Below the pieces are notes generated by a model. The model did no database searches. It was not told where the DNA came from and saw only the letters and a program-made list of their open reading frames with translations. A DNA stretch of 64,000 nt from Terriglobia bacterium (GTDB lineage: Bacteria; Acidobacteriota; Terriglobia; Terriglobales; Acidobacteriaceae), in assembly GCA_020073495.1 (NCBI GenBank), contig JAIQFD010000006.1, forward strand, positions 1 through 64,000, read 5' to 3'. The translations under genes and the position numbers were made by a program. The stretch's first letter is position 1. Every line of letters starts with the position of its first letter. This document shows positions 55,878 through 64,000 of this stretch, in pieces.

Positions 55878-57893
55878 ATGGCGACAGCTGACCTGCTTCA
55901 GGACTCCCTAAGCGGATCCACCCCAACGCGCATCGGGCGCTTCGTTCTCGACTCGGAACTGGGCCGGGGACGCATGGGCGCGGTGTACAAGGCCACCGAC
56001 TCGGTGACAGGACAGACGGTGGCGATCCGCATCGTCCAACTGTTTCGCTTCAGCACCGAGCCGGACGTAGCACGCGTCCGCCTGCGCAACACGGCGCGCG
56101 TCGCCAGCGGGCTGGAGTGTCCCAACATCGTCAGCGTGTTCGGCGGGGGCGACCAGGCAGAGATGTTCTATCTGACGCTGGAATACGTGCCCGGGACGAC
56201 GCTGCGGCAGCGGCTGCTCCAGGGCGAGAAGTTCAGCGTCTCCGAATTCCTGGACGTCGCACGCCAACTGTGCGCCGGACTCGACCACGCGCACGCACGC
56301 AAGATCTTCCACGGGAACCTGGTACCGTGGAACCTGATCTTCGAGAACGACGGAACGCTGAAGATCATGGATTTCGGCCTGGCGCGAAACCTGGTGGCGA
56401 GCGACTCCCGCGACGACTCCGACTACGTTGCCTATCTTTCTCCGGAACAGCTGCGCGGCCAGGCGATCGACGGGCGCTCCGATCTGTTCAGCGCAGCCTG
56501 CATACTCTACGAGATGCTGGCGGGACGTAAGGCGTTCGGGGGCGGCTCGCGCGAACAGATCGCGCAGAACGTTCTCGATGGCTTCGCGCCACCGGCGCAT
56601 GAGTCGAGCATCATGATCCACCCGGGCCTGAGCGCGGTGCTGGCCAAGGCGCTGGCGAAGGACCCCGGCGACCGATACCAGAGAGGCGCGGACCTGATCC
56701 GCGAACTGGAGAACTACAAGTCCTTCGGCGCGGTGCGGCCGCCCGTCGCCGAGAAACCGGTTGTGGTCGCGCCCAAGCCGGCCCCGCCGGCCGCGAAGAA
56801 GCCGGCGCCGCCCGCGCCTGCGCCGATCGTGATAACCGCAGCAGCGCCGGAACCGCCCAAGGTGGTTCGGCAACCCGAGGCGAAGCCGGTCGCCGCAAAG
56901 CCTATGGCCGCCCCTGCGACGGCCGCAAAACCGAGCCCGAACCGGCCGCTGATGCTGCTGGCTGGCGCGGCCGCGGTGATCTTCCTCCTGATCGGAGTGG
57001 GTATGTGGATGACACGTGCGCGGCAGGACAATCCGTCTCGCACGCTGAGCGCTGAGAGTGTCCCAGGGGCAGAGGCTCCGGCGGAATCCGCGCCGGCCGC
57101 GCCGCGCGCGGCCGCTCCTCGCACCACGCCGGCGAGACCAGCGCAGCCCAAACCGAGAGTGACTGCGGCGCCGCTGATCGCGGCGGCTCCGGTGACTGGC
57201 GATCTCATCGTCTCTTCGACGCCCGCCGGTGCGATGGTGCAGATCGACGGCGGCAGCAGTGAATCCGCCCCATTCACCAAGAACTCAGTTCCTGTCGGCC
57301 CGCACACGGTCACCTTCACCAAGGCGGGCTATATGTCCGAGTCCCGCAATGTCGCCGTGATCGCGGGCGGCAAGGCGTTCGTCGCGGTGACGCTGCAACC
57401 GCAGGGGGCGTTCGTGGCGGTGACGAGCACGCCCGCCGGGGCAGCGATCCTGGTGGATGGCAAGGAAACCGGCCAGGTCACCCCCGCGAAGCTGACGCTG
57501 GGCGACGGCATGCACTCGATCACCGTTCGCAAGGACGGATACCTTGCGCAATCGGCATCCCCCACGCTGGCGCGGGGCCAGGAGTTCCACTTCTCGCCCG
57601 AGCTACCAGCTGCGGGCACCACCTCCGACATCCGGACGGTGGGCAAATTCAAGCGCATGTTCGGCAGCGGCGGACAGGAGATGGGAATGGTCGAAGTAAA
57701 GACCTCTCCCAAGGGCGCGGAGGTGACGGTGAATGGCCAGGCCGTGCCCAAGGCGACACCCGTGGCCTTCATGCTCAATCCCGGCAATTACGAAGTCCAG
57801 GTCCACATGAGCGGCTATCGGCCGGCGAAGAGGGTGATCGCGGTGGATAAGGGCGGGCAGGTAAAGGTCGAGGAACAGCTGACGAAAAATTGA
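55878..57893 (+). CDS. Ser/Thr kinase-like protein with PEGA repeats, predicted pseudokinase
   Basis: The 671-residue protein has an N-terminal Hanks-type kinase fold (about 20-285), a Pro/Ala-rich linker, one membrane helix (about 354-377) and three PEGA units outside (about 441-507, 508-575, 604-671). The glycine loop (LGRGRMGAVYKA) and DFG (165-167) are kept. The beta-3 lysine is Arg51 (VAIRI), the helix-C glutamate is missing (Thr72), and HRD has become HGN (145-147) so the catalytic Asp is Asn. It is thus likely inactive and may be a sensor or scaffold. AGGA precedes the ATG, and a terminator follows. Confidence 0.9.
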   Translation: MATADLLQDSLSGSTPTRIGRFVLDSELGRGRMGAVYKATDSVTGQTVAIRIVQLFRFSTEPDVARVRLRNTARVASGLECPNIVSVFGGGDQAEMFYLTLEYVPGTTLRQRLLQGEKFSVSEFLDVARQLCAGLDHAHARKIFHGNLVPWNLIFENDGTLKIMDFGLARNLVASDSRDDSDYVAYLSPEQLRGQAIDGRSDLFSAACILYEMLAGRKAFGGGSREQIAQNVLDGFAPPAHESSIMIHPGLSAVLAKALAKDPGDRYQRGADLIRELENYKSFGAVRPPVAEKPVVVAPKPAPPAAKKPAPPAPAPIVITAAAPEPPKVVRQPEAKPVAAKPMAAPATAAKPSPNRPLMLLAGAAAVIFLLIGVGMWMTRARQDNPSRTLSAESVPGAEAPAESAPAAPRAAAPRTTPARPAQPKPRVTAAPLIAAAPVTGDLIVSSTPAGAMVQIDGGSSESAPFTKNSVPVGPHTVTFTKAGYMSESRNVAVIAGGKAFVAVTLQPQGAFVAVTSTPAGAAILVDGKETGQVTPAKLTLGDGMHSITVRKDGYLAQSASPTLARGQEFHFSPELPAAGTTSDIRTVGKFKRMFGSGGQEMGMVEVKTSPKGAEVTVNGQAVPKATPVAFMLNPGNYEVQVHMSGYRPAKRVIAVDKGGQVKVEEQLTKN

Positions 57894-57913
57894 TCCTTGC
57901 TGTGCTCAGGATG

Positions 57914-57951
57914 GGCCGCGCGAATCTTACCCCGCGCGGCCTGATTTTTTT
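57914..57951 (+). terminator. Intrinsic terminator of the PEGA/kinase gene
   Basis: GGCCGCGCG and CGCGCGGCC form a 9-bp stem (57914-57922 and 57933-57941), followed by TGATTTTTTT on the plus strand. Confidence 0.88.
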
Positions 57952-57954
57952 GCA

Positions 57955-57987
57955 CAAAAGAAGGGCGCGGCCGAGGGAGGCCGCGCC
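57955..57987 (-). terminator. Intrinsic terminator at the end of the rpsM-rplQ region
   Basis: GGCGCGGCC and GGCCGCGCC form a perfect 9-bp stem (57964-57972 and 57979-57987). On the minus strand it is followed by CTTCTTTT. It lies 15 bp after the rplQ stop, back to back with the kinase-gene terminator. Confidence 0.85.
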
Positions 57988-58002
57988 ACAACTTCGTTGA
58001 TG

Positions 58003-58503
58003 TTATTCCTTGGTTTCGCCGCCTTCACCGGCCGCGCCGGTGTCGGAAGCGCCTTCCCGCTTCTGGGCCTCTTCCATCGCCTTGCGAGTCTCTTCGGCTT
58101 TCTTGGCGCGGGATTCGGCACGCTTCTCGCGCTTGGCGGCCAAGACTTTCTCGCTGCCCAGCAGCTCGATGAAGGCCTTTTCGCCGCCGTCGCCGCGGCG
58201 GAAGCTGGTGCGGATGATGCGGGTGAAGCCGCCTTCACGGTCGCCGAATCGGGAAGCGATGTCGAAGAGCTTGTCCACGGCGGCGCGCGTCATCAGAAAC
58301 GACGCAGCCTGGCGGCGCGCGGGGACGTCGCCGCGCTTGCCCAGGGTGATCATCTTCTCGACGTGCGGGCGCATGGCCTTGGCCTTGGGGACCGTGGTCT
58401 CAATGCGCTCGTCGAGGATGAGCGAGGTCACCAGGTTGCGCAGTAAGGCGCGACGGTGACTGGTGTTTCGTCCGAGTTTCCAACCTGCAACACGATGACG
58501 CAT
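58003..58503 (-). CDS. rplQ: 50S ribosomal protein L17
   Basis: The 166-residue protein starts at ATG 58503 ([20 protein letters not shown]), the invariant L17 beginning. [20 protein letters not shown] and [20 protein letters not shown] follow. A Lys/Glu/Ala-rich tail of about 45 residues makes it longer than the usual 120-130. It is the last gene of the alpha operon; a terminator follows. Confidence 0.96.
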   Translation of the reverse strand: MRHRVAGWKLGRNTSHRRALLRNLVTSLILDERIETTVPKAKAMRPHVEKMITLGKRGDVPARRQAASFLMTRAAVDKLFDIASRFGDREGGFTRIIRTSFRRGDGGEKAFIELLGSEKVLAAKREKRAESRAKKAEETRKAMEEAQKREGASDTGAAGEGGETKE

Positions 58504-58600
58504 GGCGTTGAATCCTATCGAGCCATCTGGCAATGTGCCATTTGGCCAAGTTCTCTATCGTTGCCGTCGGCGGCCGTTGTCGGCCGCCCTGCCGGGCCTT

Positions 58601-59629
58601 CTAGTACTGGTCGGGGCGGTACGCGCCCACGGCCGAGTTCTGCGCCTGGGTCGAGGCCACGGCGTTGCCGTGCTCGTCGATCTTCATTCCCAGACCCAGA
58701 CCCATGGAGGCCAGGATCTCCTTGATCTCGTTCAGCGACTTGCGCCCGAAGTTCTTGGTTTTCAGCATCTCGGCCTCGGTCTTCTGGACCAGCTCGCCGA
58801 TGGTCTGAATGTTGGCGTTTTTCAGGCAGTTGTAGCTGCGCACAGAGAGCTCGAGCTCCTCGACGGAACGGTTGAGGTTCTCGTTGCGGATCTCGGGCTT
58901 GCGGTCGTCGGTCGCGGTGGTCGCCTCAACCTCTTCTTCGAAGTTGATGAAGATGCTCATGTGGTCCTTGAGCAGCTTGGCGGCCAGGCCGATGGAGTCC
59001 GCCGGCGTGACCGAACCGTTGGTCCAGACTTCGAGCGTGAGCTTGTCGTAGTCGGTGATCTGGCCGAGACGGGCCGCTTCGACGGTGTAGTTGCATTTGC
59101 GCACCGGCGAGTGCACCGAGTCGATGGGGATGTAACCGATGCCCAGGTCCTCGTCGAAGTTCTTGTCGGCCGAGATGTATCCGCGGCCGCGCTTGAGGCG
59201 CATCTCCATATCGAGCTTGCCGCCCTCGCTGATGGTGGAGATGTACACGTCCTTGTCCAGGATCTCGACGTCGGCGTCAGCCTCGATCATGCCGGAGGTG
59301 ACCACGCCCGGCTGGTCGGAGCGCAGATAGATGGTCTTCGGGCCCTCCCCGTTGAGCTTGAAGGGGATCTGCTTGAGGTTGAGGATGATGTCGGTCGCGT
59401 CTTCGACCACGCCAGGGATGGACTGGAATTCGTGGAGTACGCCCTCGATCTTGACGGCGGTGACCGCGGCGCCCTCGATGGACGAAAGCAGCACGCGGCG
59501 CAGAGCATTGCCGATGGTGGTGCCGAAGCCGCGCTCAAAGGGTTGCGCCGAGAACTTGCCGTACCGTTCGGTGAGGGTCTCGGTGTCAGACGAGAGGCGC
59601 TTGGGTTTCTGGAAACCTTTCCAAAGCAT
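58601..59629 (-). CDS. rpoA: DNA-directed RNA polymerase subunit alpha
   Basis: The 342-residue protein has the N-terminal assembly domain ([40 protein letters not shown]) and the C-terminal DNA/activator-binding domain ([40 protein letters not shown]). Length and order are standard. It lies between rpsD and rplQ. Confidence 0.97.
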   Translation of the reverse strand: MLWKGFQKPKRLSSDTETLTERYGKFSAQPFERGFGTTIGNALRRVLLSSIEGAAVTAVKIEGVLHEFQSIPGVVEDATDIILNLKQIPFKLNGEGPKTIYLRSDQPGVVTSGMIEADADVEILDKDVYISTISEGGKLDMEMRLKRGRGYISADKNFDEDLGIGYIPIDSVHSPVRKCNYTVEAARLGQITDYDKLTLEVWTNGSVTPADSIGLAAKLLKDHMSIFINFEEEVEATTATDDRKPEIRNENLNRSVEELELSVRSYNCLKNANIQTIGELVQKTEAEMLKTKNFGRKSLNEIKEILASMGLGLGMKIDEHGNAVASTQAQNSAVGAYRPDQY

Positions 59630-59743
59630 GTTTACCTATTCTCCTTCCGGCCCTGCTGCTCAAGGTCAATTCCGCCGGCCCATTGGGCGGGATCTTCGTG
59701 ACCAAGGCTGATCGGGCTCGAAAAGCTGGGCCTGCGTTAAGCC

Positions 59744-60373
59744 TTACTTCGAATACAGCTCGACGATGAGCTGCTCGTTGACGGGCAGGTTGATGTCTTC
59801 GCGCTTCGGCAGCGCGGTGATGCGTCCCTTGTTGTTGTCGCGATCGATCTCGAGCCAGGCGGCGACCGGCTGGTGGCTGGTCATCTCCTTCGAGGTCTGG
59901 ATGACGACCAGATCCTTGCTCTTCTCGCGTACCGTGACCTCGTCTCCCACGCTCACCTGGAACGAGGGGATGTTCACCTTGCGTCCGTTGACGGCAACGT
60001 GGCCGTGGCGGACGAGCTGGCGGGCCTGGCGTCGCGAGACCGCAAATCCGAGGCGATACACTACGTTGTCCAGACGGCGTTCGAGCTGCTGGAGCAGCGC
60101 TTCGCCGGTCACGCCCTTGGCACGCGCAGCCTTCTCGAAGTAGTTGCGGAACTGCTTCTCGAGGGTGAAGTAGATGCGCTTCGCCTTCTGCTTCTCGCGG
60201 AGCTGGAGACCGTAGCCGACGATCTTGGCCCTGCGGTCCTTCCCGTGCTGGCCGGGAGCGAAATTACGCTTCTCGATGGGACATTTCTCGGAGAAGCATT
60301 TCGGTCCCTTGAGGAACAGCTTCATGCCTTCGCGGCGGCAAAGGCGGCAAACTGCGTCTTTATAACGGGCCAA
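59744..60373 (-). CDS. rpsD: 30S ribosomal protein S4
   Basis: The 209-residue protein starts with a TTG codon at 60373 ([20 protein letters not shown]), with AAGGAG upstream. The four cysteines CRLC and CFSEKC mark the zinc-binding form of S4. The S4 RNA-binding domain has [20 protein letters not shown] and [18 protein letters not shown]4 nucleates 30S assembly and often regulates this operon. Confidence 0.97.
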   Translation of the reverse strand: MARYKDAVCRLCRREGMKLFLKGPKCFSEKCPIEKRNFAPGQHGKDRRAKIVGYGLQLREKQKAKRIYFTLEKQFRNYFEKAARAKGVTGEALLQQLERRLDNVVYRLGFAVSRRQARQLVRHGHVAVNGRKVNIPSFQVSVGDEVTVREKSKDLVVIQTSKEMTSHQPVAAWLEIDRDNNKGRITALPKREDINLPVNEQLIVELYSK

Positions 60374-60489
60374 TTCTTTTTCTCCTTACAGTTATTCTGG
60401 GTCGATCGGTTTACGGGCGTTGGCGGCCTTTCTTCCCGATCCGAATTCAAGTTTCGAAATGCGAAGCTTGAAACGTGAAACCTCGAAAC

Positions 60490-60933
60490 CTACACTCTCC
60501 GGCGTTTCGGCGGACGGCAGCCGTTGTGCGGGATGGGCGTGACGTCCTTGATGGACTTCACGTCAATGCCGGCGGCGGCCAGCGCGCGGATGGCCGACTC
60601 GCGGCCCGAGCCGGGGCCGCTGACACGAACCTCCACGCTGCGCAGGCCGTGCTCGCGCGCCATGTTGGCGGCGTTCATCGCGGCCTGCTGCGCCGCGAAG
60701 GGCGTGCCCTTGCGGCTCCCTCGGAAGCCCAGCGAGCCCGAGCTTTTCCAGGACAGCACGCGACCGTCCATGTCGGAGATGGTCACGATGGTGTTGTTGA
60801 ACGACGCCTGGACGTGCGCGATGCCGTGAGGAACGCTCTTGCGTTCCTTCTTCTTGAACTGCTTGCGCTTGCCTTTTTTCGCCGGCGCTTCCGTGCCGGT
60901 GGCGGCGGCTGCTGCTGCTTGTGGTTTCGCCAT
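60490..60933 (-). CDS. rpsK: 30S ribosomal protein S11
   Basis: The 147-residue protein has an Ala/Lys-rich start longer than usual (about 30 residues), then the S11 body: [40 protein letters not shown], and the ending [16 protein letters not shown]. It is standard for the platform of the 30S subunit. It lies 15 bp after rpsM. Confidence 0.97.
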   Translation of the reverse strand: MAKPQAAAAAATGTEAPAKKGKRKQFKKKERKSVPHGIAHVQASFNNTIVTISDMDGRVLSWKSSGSLGFRGSRKGTPFAAQQAAMNAANMAREHGLRSVEVRVSGPGSGRESAIRALAAAGIDVKSIKDVTPIPHNGCRPPKRRRV

Positions 60934-60948
60934 TTTCTCTCGTCCTTC

Positions 60949-61335
60949 TTAGGTCTTGGCCGCGGACTTCTTTTTCGCGGCGACGGTGCCCCGGCGCGGG
61001 CCCTTGCGGGTGCGCGCGTTGGTGTGCGTGCGCTGGCCGCGAACCGGCAGGTTGCGCCGGTGCCGCCCGCCACGATAGGAGTTGATCTCGATCAGCCGCT
61101 TGATGTGCATCGAGGTGTCCTTGCGCAGATCGCCCTCGACGTTGCCTTCCGCCTCGATGACCTGGCGGATGCGGTTGACCTCGTCCTCGTTCAGGTCCTG
61201 GACCTTCTTCATCGGGTCCACCTTCGCCGTTTCGACGATGCGGTCGGCGCGCGGGTGTCCGATGCCGTAGATATACGTCAGCGCGATGTTCACGTGCTTG
61301 TTACGGGGAAGATCGACGCCTGCAATTCGTGCCAT
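60949..61335 (-). CDS. rpsM: 30S ribosomal protein S13
   Basis: The 128-residue protein begins [20 protein letters not shown], with [14 protein letters not shown] and later [20 protein letters not shown] and [17 protein letters not shown], all diagnostic of S13, which contacts the 50S subunit and P-site tRNA. It starts six bases after the rpmJ stop. Confidence 0.97.
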   Translation of the reverse strand: MARIAGVDLPRNKHVNIALTYIYGIGHPRADRIVETAKVDPMKKVQDLNEDEVNRIRQVIEAEGNVEGDLRKDTSMHIKRLIEINSYRGGRHRRNLPVRGQRTHTNARTRKGPRRGTVAAKKKSAAKT

Positions 61336-61341
61336 ATCTGT

Positions 61342-61455
61342 TTACCCCTGCCGCTGCTTATGCTTTGAGTTTTCGCAGATCACCCGCACCACGCCTTTGC
61401 GGTGGATGACCTTGCACTTGTCGCAAATCTTCTTTACTGATGCTCGAACCTTCAT
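61342..61455 (-). CDS. rpmJ: 50S ribosomal protein L36
   Basis: This 37-residue protein starts at ATG 61455 ([20 protein letters not shown]) and ends NSKHKQRQG. The zinc ligands Cys11, Cys14, Cys27 and His32 are all present. It stands between infA and rpsM as usual. A truncated, synonymously diverged copy of its first 13 codons lies 76 bp upstream (61532-61573). Confidence 0.95.
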   Translation of the reverse strand: MKVRASVKKICDKCKVIHRKGVVRVICENSKHKQRQG

Positions 61456-61470
61456 GTCTTTGCCCTTTTG

Positions 61471-61534
61471 AGATCCTTCGCCCTTCGGGCTCAGGATGAC
61501 CGCGGCGGGCTCAGACGCCCGCCAAACGCGGTCA
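61471..61534 (-). repeat. Hairpin element between the rpmJ fragment and rpmJ
   Basis: 61471-61500 is a TCCTGAG...CGAAGGATCT family unit. 61497-61534 is a double hairpin: inner arms GGCGGGC/GCCCGCC around GTCTGA, outer arms TGACCGCG/CGCGGTCA. The TGA that ends the rpmJ fragment is part of the outer arm. The same arrangement, with different outer arms, is at 61857-61926. Confidence 0.82.
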
Positions 61535-61573
61535 CTTGTCGCAAATCTTTTTGACCGATGCTCTAACCTTCAT
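61532..61573 (-). pseudogene. Truncated 5' copy of rpmJ
   Basis: The 14 codons read [13 protein letters not shown] and stop. Compared with the intact rpmJ, four of 39 bases differ and all are synonymous (CGA/AGA, TCA/TCG, GTA/GTC, AAG/AAA). The copy ends where a hairpin element begins. It has no ribosome site. It may be a remnant or a short leader frame. Confidence 0.8.
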
Positions 61574-61613
61574 GTCAGTTCTCAGTTGTCAGTTCTCAGA
61601 GGAACACGACAAG

Positions 61614-61832
61614 CTATTTGTATCTGTAAACGATCCGGCCGCGCGTCAGGTCGTAGGGGGAAAGTTCCACTGCGACCCTGTCGCCGGGCAAAATGCGGAT
61701 GAAATTCTTGCGCATCTTGCCGGAGACGTGCGCCAAAACCTGGTGCTTGTTCTCCAGTTCCACCCGGAACATGGCGTTGGGCAGGGGCTCGATGACCACT
61801 GCCATAACCTCAATTGCGTCCTCTTTACTCAT
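61614..61832 (-). CDS. infA: Translation initiation factor IF-1
   Basis: The 72-residue S1-fold protein ([58 protein letters not shown]) is IF-1 along its full length. It blocks the ribosomal A site during initiation. AAGGAG precedes the ATG. A fragment of its first nine codons lies about 93 bp upstream (61926-61952), fused to a hairpin element. Confidence 0.97.
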   Translation of the reverse strand: MSKEDAIEVMAVVIEPLPNAMFRVELENKHQVLAHVSGKMRKNFIRILPGDRVAVELSPYDLTRGRIVYRYK

Positions 61833-61856
61833 TCACTCCTTGCATAATCAGGTCGC

Positions 61857-61926
61857 GAGATCCTTCGCTCGCCTTTGGCTCACTCAGGATGCCGCCGGCG
61901 GGCTCAGACGCCCGCCAAACGGCGGC
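61857..61926 (-). repeat. Hairpin element between the infA fragment and infA
   Basis: 61857-61893 is a TCCTGAG...CGAAGGATCT family unit. 61891-61926 is the double hairpin with inner arms GGCGGGC/GCCCGCC around GTCTGA and outer arms GCCGCC/GGCGGC. Its inner part is identical to that at 61497-61534, while the outer arms differ yet pair perfectly. Confidence 0.82.
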
Positions 61927-61952
61927 ACCTCAATCGCGTCTTCCTTGCTCAC
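61926..61952 (-). pseudogene. Truncated 5' copy of infA
   Basis: Codons GTG AGC AAG GAA GAC GCG ATT GAG GTG spell the first nine residues of IF-1 (SKEDAIEV after the start). Apart from GTG for ATG, the five differences from intact infA are third-position and silent. The frame runs on through the hairpin element to a TGA at 61884. A GAGG ribosome site lies before the GTG, so a short peptide could be made. Confidence 0.8.
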
Positions 61953-62028
61953 AAACCTCTTTCACCCCGGAAGGGGCTCGGAATGTATTGGTAACTCTTA
62001 GCGGCACGGCTCAAGCCGTGCCCTTTCC

Positions 62029-62778
62029 CTACTGCGTCAAGATCATCGGCCCGTCCTTGGTCACTGCGACGCAGTGTTCGAAGTGGGCGCTATAGCTGCC
62101 GTCCTCGGTGACCGCGGTCCACTTGTCGTCGAGGACTCGGGTCCCGGGCTTGCCGGCGTTGACCATGGGCTCGATGGCGAGCACCATGCCCTCGCGCAGC
62201 CTGGGGCCGTGTCCCGGAACACCGTAGTTCGGGACCTGCGGGTCCTCGTGCAGCTTGGTCCCGATGCCGTGCCCGACAAACTCGCGCACCACGCTGAACC
62301 CGTGGGCTTCGACCCAGCTTTGCACCGCCGACCCTACGTCCTGCACGGTGTTGCCGATGCGCATCTTCTCGATGCCCTTGTACAACGACTGCTCGGTGAC
62401 CTCGAGCAGCTTGTGCAGCTCAGGTCTCACAGTACCGACCGGCACCGTGATGGCGGCGTCGCCGTAATAGCCGTCGAGCACCACGCCGCAGTCGATGGAG
62501 ACGATGTCGCCTTCCTTCAGCACCCGCTTCTCGGAGGGGATGCCGTGCACGATCTCCTGGTTCACTGAGGTGCAAAGCACGCACGGATACTCGTAATAGC
62601 CCTTGAACGCCGGCGTCGCACCCAATGCCCGAATCTTCTCGTCGGCGACGCGCTCCAGGTCCATGGTGGTGATGCCAGGGCGAACCATGGCTTTCACCGT
62701 GTCGAGCACCTCGCGGACCGCCCGCCCGCTGCGCCGCATCTTTTCCAGTTCCGAGGGCGACTTACAAACGATCGGCAT
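62029..62778 (-). CDS. map: Type I methionine aminopeptidase
   Basis: The 249-residue enzyme removes the initiator methionine. The metal ligands are Asp in VSIDCGV, Asp in YYGDAAITV, His in VGHGIGTKLHEDP, Glu in LAIEPMVN and Glu in VTEDGSYSAHFEH. The N-terminal CKSPSELEKMRRSGRAVREV is typical. Its ATG lies 17 bp inside the end of adk. Confidence 0.97.
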   Translation of the reverse strand: MPIVCKSPSELEKMRRSGRAVREVLDTVKAMVRPGITTMDLERVADEKIRALGATPAFKGYYEYPCVLCTSVNQEIVHGIPSEKRVLKEGDIVSIDCGVVLDGYYGDAAITVPVGTVRPELHKLLEVTEQSLYKGIEKMRIGNTVQDVGSAVQSWVEAHGFSVVREFVGHGIGTKLHEDPQVPNYGVPGHGPRLREGMVLAIEPMVNAGKPGTRVLDDKWTAVTEDGSYSAHFEHCVAVTKDGPMILTQ

Positions 62779-63493
62779 TCTCGACTGCCTTGAACATCTC
62801 CTTCGTGATCGCGTCCACGGAACCTTCGCCGTGCACTTCCTGCAACTGCTTCTTCTTCGCGTAGAACTCGGTCAAGGGCAGCGTCTGGCGCTCGTAGGCC
62901 TTCAGCCGCTCGGAGATGACCTCTTCCGTGTCGTCCTTACGCGTGAGGAGCTTCCCCCCATCTACGTCGCAAGTGCCTTCAACACGGGGAGGCTGGAAGT
63001 AGACGTTGTAGATCCGCCCGCAGGTGGGACAAGAACGGCGACCCGTAAGTCGCTGTAACAATTGATTATAGCCCACCTTGATGTTGATCACAACGGGCGG
63101 GATGCGGCGTGGCTTCTGGTTTTCAAAGAACGAAACACTGCTGGTCAAATGCTTGTCGAGCCACTCGGCCTGGGCCACGGTGCGCGGGAACCCGTCGAGG
63201 ATGAACCCGCGAGCACAGTCTGGCCGCTTCAGCCGGTCGGCGACCATGCCGCAGACCAGGTCGTCGGAGACCAGGCCGCCGCCGTCCATAACAGCCTTGG
63301 CCTTCTTCCCCAGCTCGGTGCCCCGCGCGACGTTGTCGCGCAGGATGTCACCGGTCGAGATCTGCGGAATGCCGTAGCGATCCGCGATCATTTTGGCCTG
63401 CGTGCCCTTGCCCGCACCCGGAGCACCCAGCAGAATCACCGGCCCGGTGATGCGCGTCTTCGGATCAGGCACCGTCGCCGCTTTCGAACCCAT
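62762..63493 (-). CDS. adk: Adenylate kinase
   Basis: The 243-residue enzyme interconverts AMP, ADP and ATP. The P-loop GAPGAGKGT is near 23-31, QISTGDILRDNV binds AMP, and FILDGFPRTVAQAEWLD is present. The lid carries CPTCGRIYN and CDVDGG, the zinc-binding type. The start is ATG 63493, since GGAGG lies seven bases upstream; the open frame begins four codons earlier at a TTG. The N-terminus has about 17 extra residues compared with most Adk. Confidence 0.96.
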   Translation of the reverse strand: MGSKAATVPDPKTRITGPVILLGAPGAGKGTQAKMIADRYGIPQISTGDILRDNVARGTELGKKAKAVMDGGGLVSDDLVCGMVADRLKRPDCARGFILDGFPRTVAQAEWLDKHLTSSVSFFENQKPRRIPPVVINIKVGYNQLLQRLTGRRSCPTCGRIYNVYFQPPRVEGTCDVDGGKLLTRKDDTEEVISERLKAYERQTLPLTEFYAKKKQLQEVHGEGSVDAITKEMFKAVENADRL

Positions 63494-63592
63494 GATGACC
63501 TCCAACCTGCAAGATGCCTTGCAACGTCAGTGCCCAAAAATACACAACCCTCACAACCGCCGGCGGGTCAGAGACCCGTCGCCACGAAGCAC

Positions 63593-64000
63593 TTACGACC
63601 AGGTGCGGCGGCCGCGGATACGCCCGCTGCGCGGAGTGAACCCGTCATAGTGGCGCATGATCAACTGCGCCTCGATCTGCTGCACGGTATCCATGGCCAC
63701 GCCCACAACGATCAGCAGCGATGTGCCCCCGAAGTAGAACGTCACGCCCAGACCGTTCGTCACCCACGTGGGCAGGCGCTCGAAGAATGCCCCCACCACG
63801 CCCGGCAGGTGGTTCAGGTGGATGCCGGTAATCATCCACTCCGGGATCAGCGAGATGATGATCAGGTACAGGCCTCCGACCAGCGTGATGCGGGTCAGGA
63901 TCTCGTTGATGTGATTCTCGGTGCGCGCGCCGGGACGGATGCCGGGGATGAACCCGCCGTACTTGCGCATATTGTCCGCGACCTCGCGCGGGTTGAAGAC
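63593..64000 (-). CDS. secY: Protein translocase subunit SecY (C-terminal part, cut by window edge)
   Basis: About 135 residues of the C-terminal end are seen. The frame continues beyond the window edge; before [14 protein letters not shown] it reads [30 protein letters not shown] and [20 protein letters not shown] are the last helices of SecY, the channel for protein export. secY-adk-map-infA is the usual order. Confidence 0.96.
   Translation of the reverse strand, partial: VFNPREVADNMRKYGGFIPGIRPGARTENHINEILTRITLVGGLYLIIISLIPEWMITGIHLNHLPGVVGAFFERLPTWVTNGLGVTFYFGGTSLLIVVGVAMDTVQQIEAQLIMRHYDGFTPRSGRIRGRRTWS

Overview
The window looks like a chromosomal segment of a GC-rich, Gram-negative Acidobacteriota bacterium, probably class Terriglobia. 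This is inferred from the mix of genes, not from a marker-gene search: an lpt-rpoN-hpf cluster, paired DUF507 genes, a small bacterial microcompartment locus, a PEP-CTERM protein, a PEGA-repeat kinase-like protein, and intergenic spaces packed with short palindromic repeats. No tRNA, rRNA, CRISPR array, prophage or classical insertion sequence was recognised.

Layout. 1-8.0 kb (minus strand): LPS-export genes (an LptC/LptA-type fusion and lptB), rpoN and hpf, with recJ and a small conserved gene alongside. 8.1-10.2 kb: acylating aldehyde dehydrogenase plus one BMC shell protein. 10.4-14.5 kb (plus): two DUF507 genes, queG, a PilZ protein and a secreted peptidase with TPRs. 14.9-20 kb: a large secreted protein, a PEP-CTERM protein behind a sigma-54-like promoter, dodecin, a cold-shock gene with a long leader, and a YihY membrane protein. 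20-35.5 kb: an S9 peptidase, a RAYT transposase sitting among its REP-like repeats, a PD-(D/E)XK-like protein, comF, OPT and POT peptide transporters, yggS/yggU, an AlkD-like gene and an M24 peptidase with small membrane proteins. 35.5-43 kb: GNAT, ArnT-like and GT2 enzymes, phzF, and two orphan secreted proteins. A roughly 83-bp nested palindrome recurs beside the genes of this stretch.

43-50.3 kb (minus) is the housekeeping operon rimP-nusA-infB-(DUF503)-rbfA-nrnA, with a promoter and an attenuator-like terminator in its leader. 50.3-57.9 kb holds guaB-vanZ, an MFS/nucleotidyltransferase/lemA/TPM operon and a predicted pseudokinase with PEGA repeats. 57.9-64 kb (minus) is the end of the spc/alpha ribosomal region: secY-adk-map-infA-rpmJ-rpsM-rpsK-rpsD-rpoA-rplQ, closed by a terminator.

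Most notable are structures between and inside genes. Truncated 5' copies of infA and rpmJ lie in front of the intact genes, each joined to a related hairpin element. An intergenic palindrome is embedded in frame in recJ. A REP repeat supplies the stop codon of the RAYT gene. Single genes are bracketed by direct repeats. Stretches over 300 bases without a gene are described as separate entries.
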